Part shown: positions 5,462-7,733 of the stretch, in pieces
Position numbering within the stretch: position 1 is the stretch's first letter
How the letters are laid out: every line of letters starts with the position of its first letter
NCBI GenBank assembly: GCA_019348265.1
Contig: JAHWJV010000160.1
Location: 1-7,733 of the forward strand
DNA length: 7,733 nucleotides
Direction: 5' to 3'
Source: Gemmatimonadota bacterium
GTDB taxonomy: Bacteria > Gemmatimonadota > Gemmatimonadetes > Longimicrobiales > Longimicrobiaceae
The notes under the pieces: model-generated
Seen by the model: only the letters and a program-made list of their open reading frames with translations
Database searches by the model: none
Told to the model about the DNA's origin: nothing
Made by a program: the position numbers and the translations under genes

Positions 5462-6208
5462 TCAGGACGCCTGCTGCTCCCCATAAGTACGGAGACGAGC
5501 GATGAAGCCTCCCCGGATCGCCGGATCCGCGAGCGCCTCCAGCATCGTGTCGTGTTCCGGTGCCGGCTCCAGCAGCAGGGAGAGCAGGTACCAGGCACCC
5601 ATCTCCCTGCGACCCGCCTCCGAGACGACTTCGGGAATCCCCGGACGCACGTCGTTCCCGGCGAACTGCAGCGCGGGGAAGCCCCACTTTCCCCCGGACA
5701 GCGGGACGGAAAGCAGCTTCCTCCTCTCGGCGCGGCTTTTCACCCCTTGAGCGGTGAGCCCCAGGACTGCGGCGACCTGGCCTGATGTCAGCGCGCCACC
5801 AGCCTGCATCAACATCCGCTGCTTGAGTGCCGCCCCGCGGGCCAGCGCACGCGCGTGTGCAGACTCTCCGGGCAACCCCACGTCTGGAGCGGCACTCACG
5901 ACTTCGGCGATGGTTCCCGCCGGCGTGGGCGACGCGATCGCCCTGCGGCGCGCATCGTCGTCCATGCTCTTGATCGACGCGCGGATTATGTTGGCGACGC
6001 GAGCCTCCAGCGCCGCGCTTTCGGCATCCAGCTGCGGGACACCGAAAGTGTTGCGCTCGGGGTGGCCTGTACCGGAGTACGCATACCGGCGTACTGCGTG
6101 CTTGGCGCGCTTCGCGGCCGAGAACACTCGTACGGGTCTTGTCGCTCCTGTTTCGCCAGATGGCTGGCGTCCTTTGCCCTTGCCACCCTTCCGCGGGTTC
6201 TTTGCCAT
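5462..6208 (-). CDS. HTH antitoxin-like protein, partner of the RES toxin (248 aa)
   Basis: Start choice: the ATG at 6208 has GGAAG five bases upstream and gives the basic start MAKNPRKGGKGKGR; an ATG at 6244 and a TTG at 6289 are less likely. Residues 1-45 are Lys/Arg-rich and probably disordered. Residues 58-82 form a helix (ESAALEARVANIIRASI). Residues 139-168 hold a helix-turn-helix (LTSGQVAAVLGLTAQGVKSR), and 169-188 a small wing with KWGFPALQF. Residues 200-245 (WYLLSLLLEPAPEH, EALADPAIRGGF) resemble the toxin-binding end of MbcA/ParS/Xre (DUF2384) antitoxins. Antitoxin-first order and the 3-base gap to the RES gene support the role, and DNA binding suggests autorepression. Typical Xre partners are about 120-160 residues, so the ~130-residue N-terminal extension is unusual. 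Family assignment is inference. Confidence 0.65.
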   Translation of the reverse strand: MAKNPRKGGKGKGRQPSGETGATRPVRVFSAAKRAKHAVRRYAYSGTGHPERNTFGVPQLDAESAALEARVANIIRASIKSMDDDARRRAIASPTPAGTIAEVVSAAPDVGLPGESAHARALARGAALKQRMLMQAGGALTSGQVAAVLGLTAQGVKSRAERRKLLSVPLSGGKWGFPALQFAGNDVRPGIPEVVSEAGRREMGAWYLLSLLLEPAPEHDTMLEALADPAIRGGFIARLRTYGEQQAS

Positions 6209-6263
6209 TTTGCTTCCGCTTGTGCTTGCGTTCTCGAAGCGCATCTTCCGCAACTGAAAAAAT

Positions 6264-6470
6264 CTAATGCATCGCTTCGCGCGAGGCAATCAACAACGCG
6301 GCGCGTTCCGTCTCCGAGCACGCGTAGCTGGCACCAGGTCTTGGCGAACTCGCCGGAACGTCGCCAGCAGCTCGCGGCGGGCACAGCCGTGAACCGCGTC
6401 CGCCGCCGTCTCGGAGAGCAGGGCCCGCACGAAATCCAGCGCGGCGTCGCGAGCGGCAGAACCCTATCAT
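6264..6470 (-). pseudogene. Small frameshifted gene fragment
   Basis: Reading leftward from 6470, one minus frame after a TAG gives SAARDAALDFVRALLSETAA and RRELLATFRRVRQDL. A second frame then gives GASYACSETERAALLIASRE and AMH, ending TAG at 6264-6266. Both pieces have protein-like helix composition and would join with one frame change near 6340-6350. There is no start codon or ribosome site. It is perhaps a remnant of a short helical protein; no family is recognised. Confidence 0.3.
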
Positions 6471-6485
6471 CGCATACGTGAACAC

Positions 6486-6516
6486 GGGGGCAGGGTGCCA
6501 TCGGCACCCTGCCCCC
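6486..6516. terminator. Perfect 14-bp hairpin, probable terminator after ssb
   Basis: GGGGGCAGGGTGCC (6486-6499) and its exact reverse complement (6503-6516) surround a 3-base loop. It lies 75 bases downstream of the ssb stop. On the minus strand only a short, weak T stretch (GTGTTC) follows, so it may act as a 3'-end stabiliser as much as an intrinsic terminator. It separates the housekeeping genes from the accessory region. Confidence 0.6.
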
Positions 6517-6591
6517 GCTCTAGTGTCATGCAGTGTCAGCACGTCGCTTCCGGCTGCCCTGCATGAATGAACACGACAGAAAGGGCACGTT

Positions 6592-7176
6592 CTAGAACGG
6601 CAGGTCGTCGTCGTCCTCGAACGGCGGAGCCTGGAAGTCGTCGTAGTCGCGACCGCCCGCCCCGCCGGAGCCGGCCCCGCCGCGTCCACCACCGCCACCC
6701 GCCCCACCGCCGCCGCGCGGGGCACCGCCTCCGCCCCCGCCACCACCGGAACGGCCGCCGCCGCCGCCGTACCCACCACCACCTCCGCCTCCGCCACCAC
6801 CGTACCCGCCGCCGCCGCCGCCCGACTCGCGGTCTCCGCCCTCACGGCTGCCCAGGAGAATGATCTCGCGGGCGCGGATTTCGGTCATGTACTTGGTGAC
6901 GCCGTCCTTGTCCTCGTACTGCCGGTACTCGATCTCGCCCTCCACGTAGATGCGGTCGCCCTTCTTGACCCACCGCTCCACGATGTCGACGAGCTTTTCC
7001 CACACCACGATCCGGTGCCACTCGGTCTTTTCCTGCTGCTGCCCGTCGCGCCCGTTCCACCGGCGAGTCGTGGCCACCGAGAACTGCGCGACGCGCGCAC
7101 CGCTGGGAATGGTGCGGATTTCGGGGTCCTGCCCCAGGTTTCCGATCAGAATGGCCTTGTTCAGGCTGCGGGCCAC
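6592..7176 (-). CDS. ssb: Single-stranded DNA-binding protein SSB
   Basis: SSB coats single-stranded DNA in replication, recombination and repair and recruits partners through its C-terminal tip. The start is a GTG at 7176, with GAGGAGGG about five bases upstream. The OB fold fills residues 1-110: SLNKAILIGNLGQDPEIRT, FSVATTRRW, TEWHRIVVWEKLVDIVERWV, KKGDRIYVEGEIEYRQYED and MTEIRAREIILL are all standard. Residues ~112-175 form a linker that is mostly glycine with scattered Tyr, Arg and Ser. The acidic end FEDDDDLPF is the canonical interaction tip, so the protein is complete (194 residues, slightly long because of the linker). The gene lies 73 bases after rimI on the same strand; co-transcription is possible. 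Confidence 0.97.
   Translation of the reverse strand: MARSLNKAILIGNLGQDPEIRTIPSGARVAQFSVATTRRWNGRDGQQQEKTEWHRIVVWEKLVDIVERWVKKGDRIYVEGEIEYRQYEDKDGVTKYMTEIRAREIILLGSREGGDRESGGGGGGYGGGGGGGGGGYGGGGGRSGGGGGGGGAPRGGGGAGGGGGRGGAGSGGAGGRDYDDFQAPPFEDDDDLPF
6660..6838. repeat. GGC/GCC-rich low-complexity tract inside ssb
   Basis: The part of ssb coding for the linker is a near-continuous run of GGC/GGT/GGG codons, with units such as GGCGGCTAC-like GGY and GGGGR recurring. It is a likely site of slippage between strains and of sequencing or assembly error. Confidence 0.8.
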
Positions 7177-7249
7177 GGCTCCCTCCTCAGGATTTCAAGT
7201 GAACAGAGTGGACGCGAAAGCGCCATGATAAAGGGGCGCCGGATGCGTG

Positions 7250-7729
7250 TCAAGCAAACGATTGAATGCGCAGCCGCATCACCAGCGCGTCCTCGGTGGG
7301 ATGCGAGTAGTACGAGCGGCGGCGGCCCACGCCGGTGAAGCCGCGCTGGCGGTAGACGGACTTGGCCGCCTCGTTGGAAACGCGCACCTCCAGGAACAGC
7401 TCCGCCGCGCCACGGTCGCGCACGTGGTCCACCACGGCATCCACCAGCGCGCCGCCCACTCCCGCGCCGCGCGCCTCGGGAGCCACGGCCACGTTGCCCA
7501 GCTCGGCCTGGTCCAGCACCGTCCACGCGGCGGCGTAGCCCACCACGTCGCCGTCCAGCTCGGCAACCAGCAGGTCGCTGTCGGTGCGCTTCAGCAACCC
7601 GCGAAAGGTCTGCTCCTTCCACGGCAACGAGAAGCTCGCGACCTCGATCTCCATCACCCGCGCGAGGTCGCCCTCGCGGCAGCGACGGACGTGGAACGAC
7701 GAGGGCGGCGCCACCGGCGTGTTGGCCAT
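7250..7729 (-). CDS. rimI: Ribosomal protein bS18 alanine N-acetyltransferase RimI
   Basis: A GNAT-fold enzyme of 159 residues, normal for RimI, which acetylates the N-terminal alanine of ribosomal protein S18 with acetyl-CoA in the cytoplasm. Visible motifs: substrate-loop region SFSLPWKEQTF (32-42), strand LGNVAVAPEARGAGVGGALV (78-97) with the acetyl-CoA pyrophosphate loop RGAGVG, then LEVRVSNEAAKSVYRQRGF (113-131). In the last of these, Glu114 and Tyr126 correspond by alignment to the catalytic Glu103/Tyr115 of Salmonella RimI. The ending RRRSYYSHPTEDALVM is the typical RimI tail. The ATG at 7729 is four bases from the window edge, so its ribosome site cannot be seen and a start slightly further out is possible. 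In many bacteria rimI follows tsaB; that would lie outside. Confidence 0.93.
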   Translation of the reverse strand: MANTPVAPPSSFHVRRCREGDLARVMEIEVASFSLPWKEQTFRGLLKRTDSDLLVAELDGDVVGYAAAWTVLDQAELGNVAVAPEARGAGVGGALVDAVVDHVRDRGAAELFLEVRVSNEAAKSVYRQRGFTGVGRRRSYYSHPTEDALVMRLRIQSFA

Positions 7730-7733
7730 CGGC

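Noticed and set aside
5754..6257. 167-residue plus ORF opposite the antitoxin
   Set aside because: No ribosome site and no domain; the minus strand carries the HTH protein with operon context.
6567..6863. 98-residue Arg/His-rich plus ORF
   Set aside because: It is the antisense of the glycine-codon repeat in ssb.
1..7733. CRISPR array, tRNA or rRNA genes
   Set aside because: No regularly spaced repeats and no cloverleaf or rRNA-like sequence could be recognised by eye on either strand.

Overview
The window is GC-rich DNA in two parts. The right end (about 6590-7733, minus strand) is ordinary housekeeping sequence: rimI (ribosomal-protein N-acetyltransferase) followed by ssb (single-strand DNA-binding protein with a very glycine-rich linker). 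The rest (about 1-6590) is a low-density accessory region holding small genes, a toxin-antitoxin operon and many truncated or frameshifted gene pieces. The mix of a glycine-rich SSB, secreted small proteins and a DUF5700-type remnant suggests an environmental Gemmatimonadota-like bacterium (Longimicrobium type). That placement is inference from remembered family resemblance; the window has no rRNA or other decisive marker.

Layout from the left. Positions 1-183 hold the start of a plus-strand membrane protein of a kind common in Actinobacteria, which ends abruptly. From 587 back toward the left edge a minus-strand gene with a helix-turn-helix-like N-terminus stays open to the window edge. After a gene-poor stretch comes a 40-residue plus-strand membrane protein (936-1058) with a near-consensus ribosome binding site and a strong terminator. 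A stub of a serine resolvase (about 1202-1328, minus) follows. Next come two secreted proteins on the minus strand: a surface-adhesin-E-like protein (1486-1908) and a HEAT-like protein (2420-3067). Between them lie a possible 35-residue minus ORF with a perfect Shine-Dalgarno and a possible excisionase-like plus ORF.

Positions 3068-4840 are a gene graveyard: an orphan extracellular-domain fragment, an inactivated IS21-type IstB ATPase with no IstA, a zinc-ribbon fragment, the C-terminal part of a DUF5700-type putative protease, and a response-regulator receiver fragment. Downstream, an apparently intact minus-strand operon encodes a long HTH antitoxin-like protein (5462-6208) and a RES-domain toxin (4892-5458), with 3 bases between them. 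A further frameshifted fragment lies at 6264-6470, and a perfect 14-bp hairpin lies between it and ssb.

The simplest reading is an insertion hot spot beside a conserved ssb/rimI locus, where elements arrived and decayed and a self-maintaining toxin-antitoxin pair survived. No completely new multigene system can be demonstrated. The least-explained intact items are the 40-residue membrane protein and the long RES-partner antitoxin.
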